Notes under the pieces: generated by a model
The model's database searches: none
What the model was told of the DNA's origin: nothing
Seen by the model: the letters and a program-made list of their open reading frames with translations, nothing else
Source of the DNA: Cristatella mucedo
Lineage: Eukaryota > Bryozoa > Phylactolaemata > Cristatellidae
Assembly: GCA_009760855.2 (NCBI GenBank)
Contig: WPIO01000008.1
Span: 1,884,501 to 1,948,500, forward strand
Length of the DNA stretch: 64,000 bases
Direction of reading: 5' to 3'
Shown here: piece after piece, positions 1-55,599 of the stretch
Numbering within the stretch: position 1 is the first letter of the stretch
How the letters are laid out: the number at the start of each line of letters is the position of its first letter
Position numbers and translations under genes: made by a program

Positions 1-75
1 CACGGATGTGTGCAATTCGGGAACTCAACGTCACGACACTGTAAGCAATCCTAGCAATCACATGCAATTGAGATG

Positions 76-8210
<8,135 letters not shown>

Positions 8211-8379
8211 TTTATCTTTACCAGCGCTCACACCTTGCCCAGCAGGGCAGTTTACCAGCCGCAGCCGGCGGCGGCTGCCAGTGGGAACTGCAGCTAGCTC
8301 GTAGGCTGGTCCGTGCGACTTTCCCATGTTCCTAGAGCGATTAGCGCCGCATTTGCATCGTGGCTCTATCCCTCTCCTT

Positions 8380-8549
<170 letters not shown>

Positions 8550-8820
8550 TATTTTCAGGTTTGGGGCGCCAGGCTCCTGCACACATAATGACATAGGTAC
8601 CGCATAAAAACAGTTTATGAAAGAAATTGACAAATCTATTGCTCTCTACGCGTCTTCACGCTGCTTCCATCCTTTGGGCTGGGGGAAATGTTCCACGGGA
8701 TATAGGTACTTCCCTCTGTCTGTGGGGATCTGTGGGGTTGGGCAATTTCGCCCCCCCCCTGCCTCCTGGCTCCACCGCTGTCTGCATATCTTCGTCGCTC
8801 GAACTCTCGGCTGCTTACCG

Positions 8821-8822
<2 letters not shown>

Positions 8823-8873
<51 letters not shown>
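8823..8873. repeat. (CT)n microsatellite
   Basis: About 51 bp of uninterrupted CT in the interval between the kinase gene and STIL. Confidence 0.95.
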
Positions 8874-8875
<2 letters not shown>

Positions 8876-8969
8876 CCTCCTCGTCGGGAAGGTTGTTGCC
8901 GTTTCTCTACCTCTCAATCTCCCTCTCTCGCATTTGCCATTCTCTTGCTCGTTGTTTCTCTCTTGGTGC

Positions 8970-9625
8970 ACATAATAATAATAATAATAATGCACGATAA
9001 AGCGCCATCAGAGAACTCAATCTCTTTATAGGTGTTTCACATTTGCTGCAAAGGGACGCGCGATTGAGTGGTGAGTGGTATCATGCTTGATAAACATGAA
9101 TAACATGGTTAGGGGTAACATGCACAGGGTCAGCATGCAAATGTGGTTAGTGGCAGCATGCACAGTCAGCACGCATAAGCACATAAAGGACGAATCACAG
9201 GGACCCACCAAATGCTGTCCTAAATAGGCGTCAAGTCAGGGGATGTTCTGACGCAAGTCGGGAGTGAGTTCCAGGCATTGGGAGCATACGGACTAAATGC
9301 CCAGTCTCCAAAGGATTTGAGGTTTGTACGAGGTATTGGTAGACTGTTGGATTCCGAAAAGCGGGTGGTACGATGCTTGGCCTGGTGGGGGAGTAGATCT
9401 GACAGATAGAATGAAGTGACCTAAAAGTGAGCAACAAAACCTTGAAGTCGATCCGTTGCTTGACTGGTAGCCAGTGCAGGTCGGCGAGAAGTGGTGTGAT
9501 GTGGCAACTGCAACGCTCACGACAGACAAGCCTAGCTGCAGAGTTCTGCACCATCTGTAATCGCCTGATCGCACATGCCGGTTGGCCAGCAAGCAGTCAC
9601 ATGCTGTGTCTTCCTTCACACTCAA
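8970..9625 (-). mobile_element. LINE 3' fragment, (ATT)n-tail family
   Basis: On the minus strand the fragment reads through RT C-terminal motifs (AARLVCRERCSCHITPLLAD, LHWLPVKQRIDFKVLLLTF). The 3' UTR and an ATT tail at 8974-8991 follow. It is 5'-truncated and frameshifted, and lies between the kinase gene and STIL. Confidence 0.9.
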
Positions 9626-10084
9626 TCTCTTGTCATTCATTGGCTCGAGGCTCGGCAGTGTCTGGCCTGGCTAGTGAGAGTCTGAAGTGCGCGGGACAGC
9701 ATGAGGCCCTCGGAGGCGAGGATATGCAATCTGTATTGTGCGAGGCTCGCCGTAGCCTTGCTGTTACACGCATATGCAGTCCAGAGTAGTTACGCCGCCA
9801 CCAGAGACGCATATGACGTTGACTGCTGCGAAGCGAAACAGCAGGCTGGCACCTGGCTATGGTAGCTAGCATACTTCGTGAGTCGGCATCGCCTGCTCAT
9901 CGCACTGCAGTGCTGCTTCGTCTGGATGCGAAAGACTCGTGGTCGGCATTTTCATTTTCTTCATTTGCGACGATTCGAGACCGTCCGTGCGCAGTTTGCC
10001 TCGGTCGCTTCATCCGGCCTTGGAATGGTCCACGCCTGACTGCTCGCTTCTTGTCCCACCGCGTTGCAGCACCTCAGCAGCAGC

Positions 10085-28411
<18,327 letters not shown>

Positions 28412-28627
28412 GCACGCTGCCCGAGGCCATCGTTTGGCGGCGGCGCTGTCCTCGAGCTCGCTCGCCTCGGCTTGTGAAATAACCGCGCGAGGTCGCCTTC
28501 TTCGTGAGCGCTGCTACAGTAGCCCGTAGCGTTACTGGTGATTTGGGGGTGAATTTCGCGAGGCTCGTCGGAGTTTGGCTTCAGAGCAGAAGACGCCTGC
28601 GTCTTAGCAGACTGCCTCGCAGGAGGC

Positions 28628-28629
<2 letters not shown>

Positions 28630-28700
<71 letters not shown>
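28630..28700. repeat. (CT)n microsatellite
   Basis: About 71 bp of CT, 220 bp past the STIL stop codon, so probably in or near its 3' UTR. Confidence 0.96.
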
Positions 28701-28704
<4 letters not shown>

Positions 28705-29921
28705 TGCGTGTGGCATTGGCTCTCTCTGGCTTGCTGTTTCGCTTTCCTGTGCGTTTCCGCCAGGCCAGGTTCACAGACGTTGTGTTGTCGTCCCATGCCG
28801 GTGTGCTTGTGTGTGAACACTATGCCAGTAAGGAAGTCCGGCGATCGGTGCGGCAGCCGCTCCAAGCACCACGTACACTGGCTCCTGCGGCTGGCATGTT
28901 TATAAATTATGCCGGCAGCACAATGCATTTTATCCGTTTCTCTGTTACCACGATCCTTCCTTCCGTCGGGTTACCTCAGGTTACGAAATGCTAGCTTAGT
29001 CCGTGGAAATATTTTTCTGCTTTGTCGTCGCTCCTGCTGTGCTCACTATAGCATGTAGTAGTAGCAGCAGCAGCAACTTGTTCGACTTGGCCTGTTACTC
29101 TGGTCGCTTGCTACGTTGCCTAGGCTACCAGCAACATGCTTTCTCTTCAATGATTTAGTTGTTGTTGACCACCAAGGCAAGTGAGCTTTCAAGTTTTGCC
29201 TCAAGCTGTATAATACTGCAAGGCTCGCGATCTCAGAAGGCTGAGCGATCTGGTATTGCTCCGATCCGAAAAAAGTAGGATGCAATAGCTGACTAATTAC
29301 CATTTAATCCAGCATGCCGAACCGTCAATGCACATTCATGGTTCTTTGGTAGCATGTGAAAATGTGGGTCAGCAGCAAAAATCAGCACAAGCTTTTCAAC
29401 CTACGGGGGGGGGGGCGCGGTAAGCGGTTAAGCTGTTCATTGGATTTCACGTGCATTGCCTTGGGTGATGCTTAACGATAAACGGAGTGTTGCATTTGAT
29501 ATTGTATCAAAGAAAGACAACATAAGTAAATATACTGCATATTCTTAAAGATTGCAGAACCACTAGTCGTACAATTTGGGTGCAGCCACTTCATCCGCAC
29601 GGTCAAGTTAATGTTGGTAAATGTAGTACCTAGATATTTTCTGCCTGCCAATTACGCAATTTTTTTTATCAAACCTGATTATGGGGTTGGCCGTGGCTCA
29701 AATAAGCTTAGCTTGCTCCTGCAAGTGGCAGCCCCTTAGATTGCTCTCATTTCGTGTGCCACGAACGAGTTTACAAGTAAATACACCAAGATCACTCAAC
29801 AAGTACAGGTATTAAACAGGTAATAGTTTTAGGGTTAGGTTAGGGTTATAGCAGGCTTGATGGCCATACGTGTAGGTCGAAGCGTAAGCTAGTCACTAGG
29901 TCCATAGAATCGAACTGGAAG

Positions 29922-29965
29922 GGACATGTGCAAGCATTTCAGGTATGAAATGCTTGCACGTGTCC
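29922..29965. repeat. 20-bp-arm hairpin with 4-base loop
   Basis: The arms ggacatgtgcaagcatttca and tgaaatgcttgcacgtgtcc pair along 20 positions with one mismatch (A against G in the fifth base), around the loop ggta. It lies between the convergent 3' ends of STIL and MED26. It may be a cruciform-prone palindrome or a terminator-like RNA hairpin, but it is too short for a usual microRNA precursor. Confidence 0.85.
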
Positions 29966-31017
29966 TCATTGATTAGTCATAATTCACACTGGTTTAGCTT
30001 CGTTAACTCGTCAAACGCGTTGATTATCGGCTTTTGAATTCTCGTCTTACCGTAAGTTGGCCACTTCTCATTCAATAACTCGAATAACATACAATACAAT
30101 ACCAATGACGTTTTGTTTTTTGGAAGCCATCTAGAATCTCCTTTAAGGATAGGTCAATATTCTCGGTCTAACCACTGCTTCCACAATTGCTGTTTCCATT
30201 AACCCTGAACTGGCTGGAATGAGCAATCTATACTTACTACTCACGATTAACGCTGCATGCATGGGCAGCCGACAAGTTAGCAGACTACTGGCACCACAGG
30301 TACCAAGCTGGTCTAAGCAGCACTCTTGAATCCCCGGGGGAGGGGGGTGGTTGCTAGGAAATGCTGAAACAAACCGACATTCTCACTACCTCTAGTGCCT
30401 CTTGGCGACTGTTGCTTGGATGTGGGGGTAGCTCAAACAAGCACGTGGCCGACGGTCTAGCCGAATTGGCACCGGGACAATGAACTGCACAGGGTGCAGA
30501 GATTCTCCTCGTGTGCCGAACCGTGCAAAAGCAGCCTTTTGTTAAATCTCCCTCCTGCAAGCCCTGCTAGTAAGGTAAGATATCCACCCATCACCTTCCG
30601 ACTGCCAGTGCATTAGCTGCATTACGTTGCAGGCAGGCTGCATTGCTGTGTGTATGCTCAACAATATGGCCTCTTACTTTGCTGTGACAGGTTCACTAAG
30701 CCTAACATCAAGTGCACCTTCTCGAGAAATGGGCACTAACTGATACTTTACAACCTGCAAATCAATTTTAGCACCACAGCCACCAACAGCAAAATCCGTC
30801 TGCAATATGCTCACATGGCAGCTGCTGTGGCACATAAGGCCGCATAGTTTTTTCCATGTATTTAACCCACACAAGCTCACGAGCTTGGGTATAACAACGG
30901 AAACACGAGCTCCCGAGACAAGCCAGGCAGTTCGAGTAAAGACTGCACAGCAATGACTACCAGTGCATTCACAACTGCACCAATAAAACAGATCCGTGGT
31001 CTGGTCGCAAATATTCA

Positions 31018-39763
<8,746 letters not shown>

Positions 39764-40269
39764 GCAGCCTGCACGCACCAATACCATCGCCGCGGCCGGC
39801 GGCGGAAGGAATAGGCGCGGCATCAACCGGCACGACGACAAGGAACGGCCTACTGGCTGCAGCTACAGCTAGCGCAGAAGACCGCGTCGAGTTGGCACGC
39901 GAAAAACGCACGCCCTTGAACCTGAACGCGGCCTCCTAATAATACGCCAAGCGCCGCTTCTGCAGAAAGGGTAGCGAGGTCAAACTGGGGGCAGCGCCGT
40001 CCAGTGGTCCGCACGGAATCATCCCGAACAAGCCCGGGAACGAGTGTAGTGAAGGGGGTACGGAGTAGGGTATCAAGAACCAATGCATACGCAGCAATAG
40101 CCTTGAGCGTGAGTCACGCCGCGGGGCTAAGCATGGCTGCTGCATACTGGTAGTTTGCGGCCGCACTGGCTGGCACGCGTGCAAGCAGCACGCGTAACAT
40201 CTGCGAGCCCAGACGACCGCGTGAGAGGATAGGCCACAGCCGACACGAGTTACGCAGCTAAAGGCAAAA

Positions 40270-41090
40270 AACCGCATAATAATCTTACATTATAATCGCC
40301 ATCCAGTGCTCCTAGTAGTTTTTCCTTGATTTCGGTTGGGGTAAGCGGCATTTAGTGGGCTAAATACCCTCAGCTTCCAGTTTGGGTTCAGAGCCCGACC
40401 ACTTCCCTGCAGGCCTAATGGCGGCTCAGACATTTCTGGCACCGCACCGGACGAAGAGATAGATCTACCAATGATTGCGTCTCCTTCAGAAATGATATCC
40501 TATTCGCCGACGTTAGGTGCCCACGTGACCCATCTACCTCGCGTGGTACTGACCTTAGCGTCCGGGTCGCCTTCGCAGAGTACCCCTTACTAAAAGATAA
40601 GCATAAAAAAGAAATTTTAATATTATAAAAAGATTTTTTACGAAGTCAAACTCTGAATTAGCTGATCTGCAGCTATGCCTGTAGGTCAAGGATTCCGGGT
40701 CGTCAACCCCAGTTAGACCCCGCCCCCAGTAGGGTCTGCGATCGCCGCAGCTGCGCTAGGCTGAGCAACGCTAGGCTTAGAAGACGACATGAACTGAAAT
40801 AGAAAGAGGCCATAGCGGCTGGAATTTAGAGTTTTGGATGTTTCTACAATTCTTTTTGCCCCTACTTTTCAAGCGCATAACCCGAAAGCAGGTGAAAACA
40901 TCGGTGCTACCTGCGGCAGCGCACGTCGAAGCCAGGCACACTAGACGTAGAACACTCCACACGGCGTCTTTTCGCGGAAGTGGACACGTCTCTGCGATAC
41001 TGCAGAAAATTAAGTTTTCTTCTACGCTAAAGTTTAGCCCACATGAGCCACGTGGCATATGTATTAATATATGGGACGCCCCTGGATAGA
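40270..41090. other. Intergenic stretch, nothing recognised
   Basis: This is sequence upstream of MED26. A segment at about 40330-40450 has a SINE-like look (gggttcagagcccgacc) but is too decayed to assign. Confidence 0.4.
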
Positions 41091-41094
41091 GATT

Positions 41095-41205
41095 AAGCGC
41101 CTAGAGAGAGATTAGGTTCTTTGAGGGCGCTTTATCAAGTGAATTATTACTATTATTATTATTAATTAAGTTCTCTTAGGGTGCTATATAAATGAATTAT
41201 ATTTA
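41095..41205 (+). mobile_element. LINE tail fragments, (ATT)n family
   Basis: The sequence gcgcctagagagagattagg and ggcgctttatcaagtgaatt plus ATT triplets is followed by a second shorter tail (ttctcttagggtgctatata). These are two nested or tandem 3' ends. Confidence 0.7.
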
Positions 41206-41317
41206 TATGATTTTGTTCAAGCATCTCGGGTAGCAAAAAATAATCGACTTTCCTGGCTTTCATTTGTGATGCTTCAGAGGATTTTGTATTTTTCAAAATA
41301 ATATGTATTTATGACAG

Positions 41318-41321
<4 letters not shown>

Positions 41322-41354
<33 letters not shown>
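41322..41354. repeat. (TA)n microsatellite at LINE 5' end
   Basis: A TA tract of about 33 bp borders the 5' end of the LINE at 41355. Confidence 0.9.
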
Positions 41355-41355
<1 letters not shown>

Positions 41356-43170
41356 CCCCCTCCTCAGTTCCTCCCCGTTCCTCAGCCTGTGACCTTTCTT
41401 AAAAGGTTCTCCGATGTTTCTGCCTGTGATGTGGCTGCCTTAATAAGGTCTAGCAAAAAGAGCTCGTCTCCTGAAGACCCTATACCTTCATCTCTGTGGT
41501 CTCCACTTGCAGACCAACTTAGCCCTGCCATAACCAAGATTTTTAATGTTTCTTTGGGAAAAGGGGTCGTCCCCAAGTCCTTCAAATCGGCAATCGTTAG
41601 ACCTATTCTTAAAAAGCCTGGATTAGACACAGAGGTCCTAGCAAACTATCGTCCAGTTTCCCTTCTTCCGTTCTTATCAAAGATTCTTGAAAAAATTGTT
41701 GCTAAGCAGCTAGTTGAACATATTGAAAATAATGGAATGTCAGAAACATTTCAATCGGGGTTCAAGAGGCAGCACTCTACTGAAACTGCTCTCCTCCGTG
41801 TTAACAATGACATTCTACGTGGCAACGACGACGGGAATGTCACTGCCGTAGCTCTGCTAGTTGTGTCTGCTGCCTTCGACACCATTGATCACGATGTTCT
41901 GCTTGAAGGATTGAGAACAGTGATCGGTCTGGCAGACGAAGCACGGGCGTGGTTTAAATCCTACTTGTCTGATCGTGTTCAATCCGTGTCGTGTGGGGGT
42001 CAGGTCTCAGACGTGAGAAGGGTCACCTGTGGAGTCCCTCAAGGGTCTGTACTAGGTCCCTTGATGTTCTCCATTTATACACAACCTCTGGGAAAAGCGA
42101 TTAAGGCCCATGGAATAGGATATCACTTCTATGCTGACGATACTCAGTTGTTTTTGTCATTTAAATCTTCGGAATCTGCTGCAGCAACTGAGAAACTGAA
42201 TGCTTGCCTTGCCGATATTCGATCCTGGATGTCGGAAAACTTCCTGAAATTAAATGACGATAAAACCGAACTGCTTCTCATAGGACACCCTAAGCGTGTG
42301 GCTGGATTAAAAGGCTTTGCCGTTCTAATAGGTGATGCTATTGTGCGACCTTCACCACGTGCTCGTAATCTAGGTGTCGTGTTCGACTGCTGCCTCAATT
42401 TCAAAAGCTTCATTCACAAGACTGCCTCTACAGCTAGCCATCACATCCGATCCCTATCCAAGATTAGAAGCTGTCTCCCATAGTGGCTTGTAAAAAATTA
42501 AACTAGCTCTTTAGTTCTGTCTCGGCTTGACTATTGTAATTCCCTTTTGGCTGGGCTACCAAAGAAAGCTAGTATGCCACTACAGCGAACTATGAATATG
42601 GCTGCAAGGCTGGTCTTCAAGTCCCAGCGGTTTGAGCACGTGTCACCTCTGCTGAAAGAGCTAGGATGGTTGCTGGTTGAGCAAAGGATACAGAGCAAAG
42701 TCCTTACGCTGACCCACAAGGCCCGCCACGGCTTGGCTCCTTCGTACCTAGCTGAACTGCTGCATCAGTTTCAGCCTGTTCGTGCCCTCAGGTCCTGTGT
42801 GGACAATAAATTAGCTGTCCCATTCCTCCGCTTAAAGACAGTTGGCGACAGAAGCTTTATCTCTGCAGGTCCTAGACTGTGGAACTCGCTTCCACAATTC
42901 TTACGCAACGACATCTACTCTCCAACTGCCGACTATGGCACATCTTTTTCAGCGGTCCTGAACTGCTACTTCTATGCTACTCACTATCTCAACTGCTCTC
43001 CTGACTCTGCTATGCTTCCCACTTTCTCTTTGTTGCGTGAGACGAAGTCTGTTGGCAACCGAATGCGTACCGAAAGCCGCTTAGGCTGTGAGTGCGCTAT
43101 ACAAAACTCTCCTGTGTAACACCCACATGGTCTTTATGACTTTGTGGAGTTACTGAAGGAGATACACACA
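41355..43170 (+). mobile_element. Near-intact LINE reverse transcriptase, ATTACATT-tail family
   Basis: A 5'-truncated non-LTR retrotransposon of CR1/L2-like type. The frame from 41389 shows RT motifs in order: VRPILKKPGLD, NYRPVSLLPFLSKILEK, GFKRQHSTETALLR, VVSAAFDTIDHDVLL, VTCGVPQGSVLGPLMFSIYT and the catalytic FYADDTQLFL, then ENFLKLNDDKTELLLIG. Two in-frame stops, TAG at 42481 and TAA at 42499, separate it from the same-frame continuation LSRLDYCNSLL to SRLGCECAIQN at 43119. No endonuclease remains. The element is inactive but young. Shorter copies of this family lie at 5385, 23255, 34685, 57560 and 58260. Confidence 0.93.
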
Positions 43171-43172
43171 TA

Positions 43173-43190
43173 TACATATATATATATATG

Positions 43191-43255
<65 letters not shown>

Positions 43256-43256
43256 A

Positions 43257-43296
<40 letters not shown>

Positions 43297-43308
43297 CATG
43301 TATATATT
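43173..43308. repeat. (TA)n(TG)n compound microsatellite
   Basis: TA and TG tracts directly follow the 3' end of the LINE at 41355-43170. Confidence 0.95.
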
Positions 43309-43329
43309 ATACAAAAATGTTGCATGCGT

Positions 43330-43470
43330 GAATAATAATAATAAGCTTGATAAAGAGCCCTCAGAGGACTCAATCTCTTTCTAGGCGCTTTATATTTGCT
43401 GCAAAGGAAACACGATCGAATGATGAGTGATATCATGCTTGATAAACAATATGAATGTGTGATCGCATGA
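43330..43470 (-). mobile_element. LINE tail fragment, (ATT)n family
   Basis: On the minus strand it shows the gcaaatataaagcgcctaga block, then gagggctctttatcaagctt and ATT triplets. It is a solo 3' end. Confidence 0.75.
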
Positions 43471-43474
43471 ACAG

Positions 43475-46461
43475 TATGATTGTCATACCATTCACGAGTC
43501 GGTGTTGAGATTTTTTTATTCTGAGACACGTTGCGAACTGTTTTCCTTTAATTCTCTAAGGTAAAGAAAGAAAACACAGCTCGGAGCTATGGTAGCCCAG
43601 CCAGATGATTAACTTTCTGCTCTCTAATCGTGTCTCTTGAGAAAAGCACTAAAATGTATGCTCTAAACTTCAGTAAGGACATATAATTGTATCATCACCA
43701 GTGGTAACTCTAGGCCAGAACGCTCTGGAAAGCTGTCTGTGCTTTTAGTTATCGGATTATTAGCGTTTTTTTTTTACTCTGATTCTGAAGATCGTGGGTT
43801 CAGCTCTCGAGGACGATTTGACATATTCTCCCCTATCACCTGTTCTCTGTATCATCACTGCATATTCAGATCACAGCTTGTTGCATCCACTAACCATTCG
43901 ATCGTGCTTCCTTTGCAGCAAATGTGAAGTGCTGAGAACGAGATTGAGTTATCTGAGAGACATATAACAAATATATTACTATTATTATTATTTTGTATAG
44001 CTCAGGCTGCATCTCTTGCTGTTGCTCGTGCAGTCGAATGCCCTCCTCTTGGCTCATTTGTGTCATCGGAAGCATTCGAGTGTTTCCCAAACTCGGCCAC
44101 TTTTTGGCAGCCGATGGATTCGTGTCGGCATATCACTGGCAAATGAGCTCACCACTGCGTCGCAGCAGTTTCTTGTTTGGTGTGAGTGGCACAGGTGTTA
44201 GGCGGTCGGCTGGTTACAAGTGCATGAAGCCGTCACTAAGGTCACCTACTCCAGCAGTTTACCTGCCGGCCTTGTGTTTAACAGTGAACTCGTGGAGCTG
44301 CAGACACTAGATCGCGACGAGCAGCACAATAGCAGGCAGCAGCAGCACCCTCATCCACGGCGCTCGGCACGCATTCAGTGCTGTCTCTGCACCCCTTGCT
44401 CTTTCGAGGCCGGAAGTGATCATCGCATACCGAGCTGGTAGCAGTAGAAGCACCGGTTTCTCTGCACCACCAATCAGAAGCTCGTTGAGCCGATCTGGCT
44501 TGGATGGGCCATTCATCGTGTCACACCCCACAGTGCTGCACGAGTCTCCATCTGTGCATCGCGTGCTGCCGAAAGAATTCAAGTCTGACCAGTAGGAGAA
44601 AAATTCTAGCTTTCATAACTCTACTTAGATGCCCCTCTCTCTCTCTCTCTTTGTCTCCTTATCCACATACCTGGCTTCGTTTAGATGCAGTTAAAAAAAA
44701 CACGACAGGATTCAACACATGACTGGCTCATTTGAAGTGCTAACGCTGAAAACAGCCAGCCGGGTTACTGTGGGAGCTTCTGAGACTAAACACTGAGCTA
44801 TCAGTGGCCAAAGTCACTAAACCCACCGGTAGCAACAGGTCAGTGCTCCGGTGCAGAAAACCCCCAGAGTCCCCTGTTGGCTGAATCTGCTTCACAGCCA
44901 TTGTGCCGGACAATTTCACCTTGATCTGCAGTGCATCACTGACTGACTCAGGAGACCGGCTATTCTTGGAGCTGCAGACTACAGCTGATTGGCTGTACCA
45001 AGGCCAATAGACCCCTGCCAAGACCACACCAGCTACAGCTGATCAGGACTGATCAGAGCATGGTCACGAAGAAAACCCAGATTTATATGCATGATGGCTT
45101 GCTCAGCCAATAGTATTCATTTAGGACTACTATATATTGGACCCGTTTGTTACTTGTTCTTGGTCCGCATTTGGATACGGTCCACGGTCTGTTTGTCGGC
45201 TGCAGTAATAAACTACCGTAATTTTCTCAACCATTGACTGGTGAATGGCTTCACGGCAGCACTGCGTCTCACATGCCATCGACCATTCTCGCAGTGAGTT
45301 AATGCTTAATACTGGCAATCGGATGCATCTGTAGGCAGGTGGCACGTGACCCGAAGGGACCCAGCATCTGCACTGTTATTGCCCCACTTTGCCACTGCTC
45401 TGGATAAAAAACTCGATTGCAGCAGATTTCAACCCGGTGTCCGACTCAAGTGCTCTTAAGGGCAAGTGGCCAGCATGTAAAGGCAAAACATCGACCATGT
45501 TTGGCTACACATTCATATTATAGCAGCCCGCACATGGGCACTCTGAGTGAACAGTTGTGAAACAAGTGACCAGCACTGTCACACACATACAGCAAACATC
45601 AAATGGCGCTTAGCTTATCCTCTTTACACTTGGCTACGCTTTATGCTTGTGAAATATCTTCAGTGCTCGGCTGGCGTACAAGCCACGCCAAGTGAGACTG
45701 CCCCAGTAACAGTCGCCCGAGCAGCATCGGCTTGCCACCTGTCGGCAGCTCAGTGCCCCTTGCTGAGTCGGTTCTGTGCCTCCGTACTGCTGCTGCTGCT
45801 GCCTGCCGGCATTTTGGTGCAGGTCTTTTTCCAAGGCGGAGGTCTCTGCAGTGCAAGCAGAAAGCCCATACGGCATGATGTCAGTGCCCGGCAGCAGCAG
45901 CGGCAGCAGGCTGTAGCAGGTGCATGCATGGCAAATCCTTTCTCTGCTGCCGCCACGCACCAAGCTAGGAGCAAATGAAGGCACGAGCTTGGGTGGGGAG
46001 GGGCATAGCCCGTTCGGCATTGCAGGTGCACACAATTCCGACAAGTCAGCAAAGCTCTCCGATGGCAGTACGTTGGTGGTGATATAAAAACCCGATTGGT
46101 TTTCACGTGAGATGCTTCTTCGTCACTGCAGACCTGCTGTGTCACACGGTGCCTGCAGCCTATGTAACCAGCAAGACGAGAGCATAACGCTGGCAACTCT
46201 TCCTCTCATTTCTTCGTCTTTTTAGTCTCTTTCTCACTCTAGTGAGTTCCATTTTGCTTGGGCCAAATAAATTCTCTCTTTCTCTCTCGCTCTCTGTATC
46301 TATATTTCTGGCTAACTTACTATCTACTTCCCTCTCTATCTGTCTTCCTGGTTATCCATCAATCTATCTTTTGACCTCTCCACCTATCTATCGGTCTGTC
46401 TGTCTGTCTCATTCATTGTCTGTCTGTTCCTAGCTCTCTCGTTGGGTCTGTCAGTTAATCA

Positions 46462-46521
<60 letters not shown>

Positions 46522-46535
46522 CAGTTCGTATACTC
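43475..46535. other. Intergenic stretch between MED26 and CCDC172
   Basis: Apart from a LINE tail at about 43870-44000 (plus strand, atgtgaagtgctgagaacga then ATT) and pyrimidine-rich tracts at 46210-46460, no gene or repeat family is recognised. Short cysteine- or serine-rich open frames do not show splice or homology support. Confidence 0.5.
46464..46519. repeat. (TG)n microsatellite
   Basis: About 56 bp of TG, directly 5' to the LINE fragment at 46535. Confidence 0.95.
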
Positions 46536-46800
46536 TCAAAGCCTGAGTGAGACTCACTCCCGACTTGCATCACGACATGACCTGACTTGACCACATTTAA
46601 AAAGAACTTAAAAATGCACCTATTTAGGACAGCATTTAGTGGGTCCCTGTGATTCGTCCTTCATGTGCTTATGTGTGCTGACACTGTGCATGCTGCCACT
46701 AGCCACATTTGCATGCTGACCCTGTTTCATTTGTTTGTTTGTCAAGGATGATTTTACTCACCATTCAATTGCATTTCCATTTGCAGCAAATGTAAAGCGC

Positions 46801-54544
<7,744 letters not shown>

Positions 54545-55324
54545 AGGCAGGCGGAGAACCGCTGTAGCGGCTGCAGGCGGCGAGTGCTGGCGTCGCGGCG
54601 TAGCGGAACGCGTTCGCAGAAGGTGAACGGTCGTCGGCACGCCGCTACGGCTGCACGGCCGAACGGCGCCGGAATACCGCGGCGGCGCCGTCGGCAACGG
54701 AGCTGCGAGGGCGACCGCGAAGGGCTGGTTCGCTCGCCGCTGCGCTGAATCCGACCGGCGCGAGACGCCGCGAGTAGCGTCCGCTTATCGAGTGGCTAGA
54801 GACTAATCGGCCGCAGCGCCAAATCTAGGCGCCCCTCCCGGGCGCTCGGGAGATTTCTTTCGGGCGATATTCTTTCGATTATTCTTTAATGCCCAACGAA
54901 TGGCAGACGGCAGTTGTATAGAAGGGGGGCAGCAGTAGCAGCAGCGCCCCATTCCGCCGCGGTGTCTTGGCAGAGCATCGCGACCCGGACGCGGCCGTCT
55001 GAGACGGCGGTAAGAAAAACGGTTATCGGAAACCATTGGCCGCTGCCGCCGCTGACATTTTTTGCCGCGGATGTGCAGAAGACGGAATCCGTACCCGAGT
55101 CGCCTCCATTTTCTGGAACAGCGTAGCAGCAGCAGTATCGAGACGGCGATAATTTCTGAGTAGCGTTTTGCACAGCACTCAAAAGGGTCGTAGCCGCACT
55201 TACGTAGCTCATGTAGCGACGAAAGTATCAGGGAAAGGTGATTCGGCGTCCGGTTATGCGAGCCCGCGGGTCGGCTCGCTCTATTAGCTCCTTAAAGAAG
55301 CTCAGAACCATCTTTATCTATTTA

Positions 55325-55590
55325 TCACATCATTCAGCGGGTTCATACGATTCGTCCTCAGTGTGCTTATGTACGCCGACACCGTGCATGCTGCCACTAA
55401 CCATATTAGCATGATGGATGCTGACCCTGAGCATATCACCTCTAACCACGTCAGGCTTTATGTCATTGAGCATGCTACCGATAACCATTCATCCATGCTT
55501 CCTTTGCAGAATACTTAAAGCGTCTAGAAAGAGATTAGGTTCCCTCGAGGGCGATAATCATACGTCCTACTATTATTATATTATTATTTC
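55325..55590 (+). mobile_element. LINE 3' UTR fragment, (ATT)n family
   Basis: The family 3' UTR order is present: gcttatgtacgccgacaccg, catgctgccactaaccatat, cttaaagcgtctagaaagag, then ATT triplets. Only the 3' end remains. Confidence 0.85.
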
Positions 55591-55599
55591 AAGACCTAA

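Larger units (their letters stand above)
28412..31017. other. Intergenic space between convergent STIL and MED26
   Basis: This 2.6 kb separates the 3' ends of STIL (plus) and MED26 (minus). It holds a CT microsatellite and a strong hairpin. It also has AT-rich sequence with no recognised exon. The 3' UTRs of both genes must lie here. No clear AATAAA signal was placed. Confidence 0.6.

Noticed and set aside
29829-29850. Telomere-like agggttaggttaggg
   Set aside because: Only about three irregular units; too short for an interstitial telomere.
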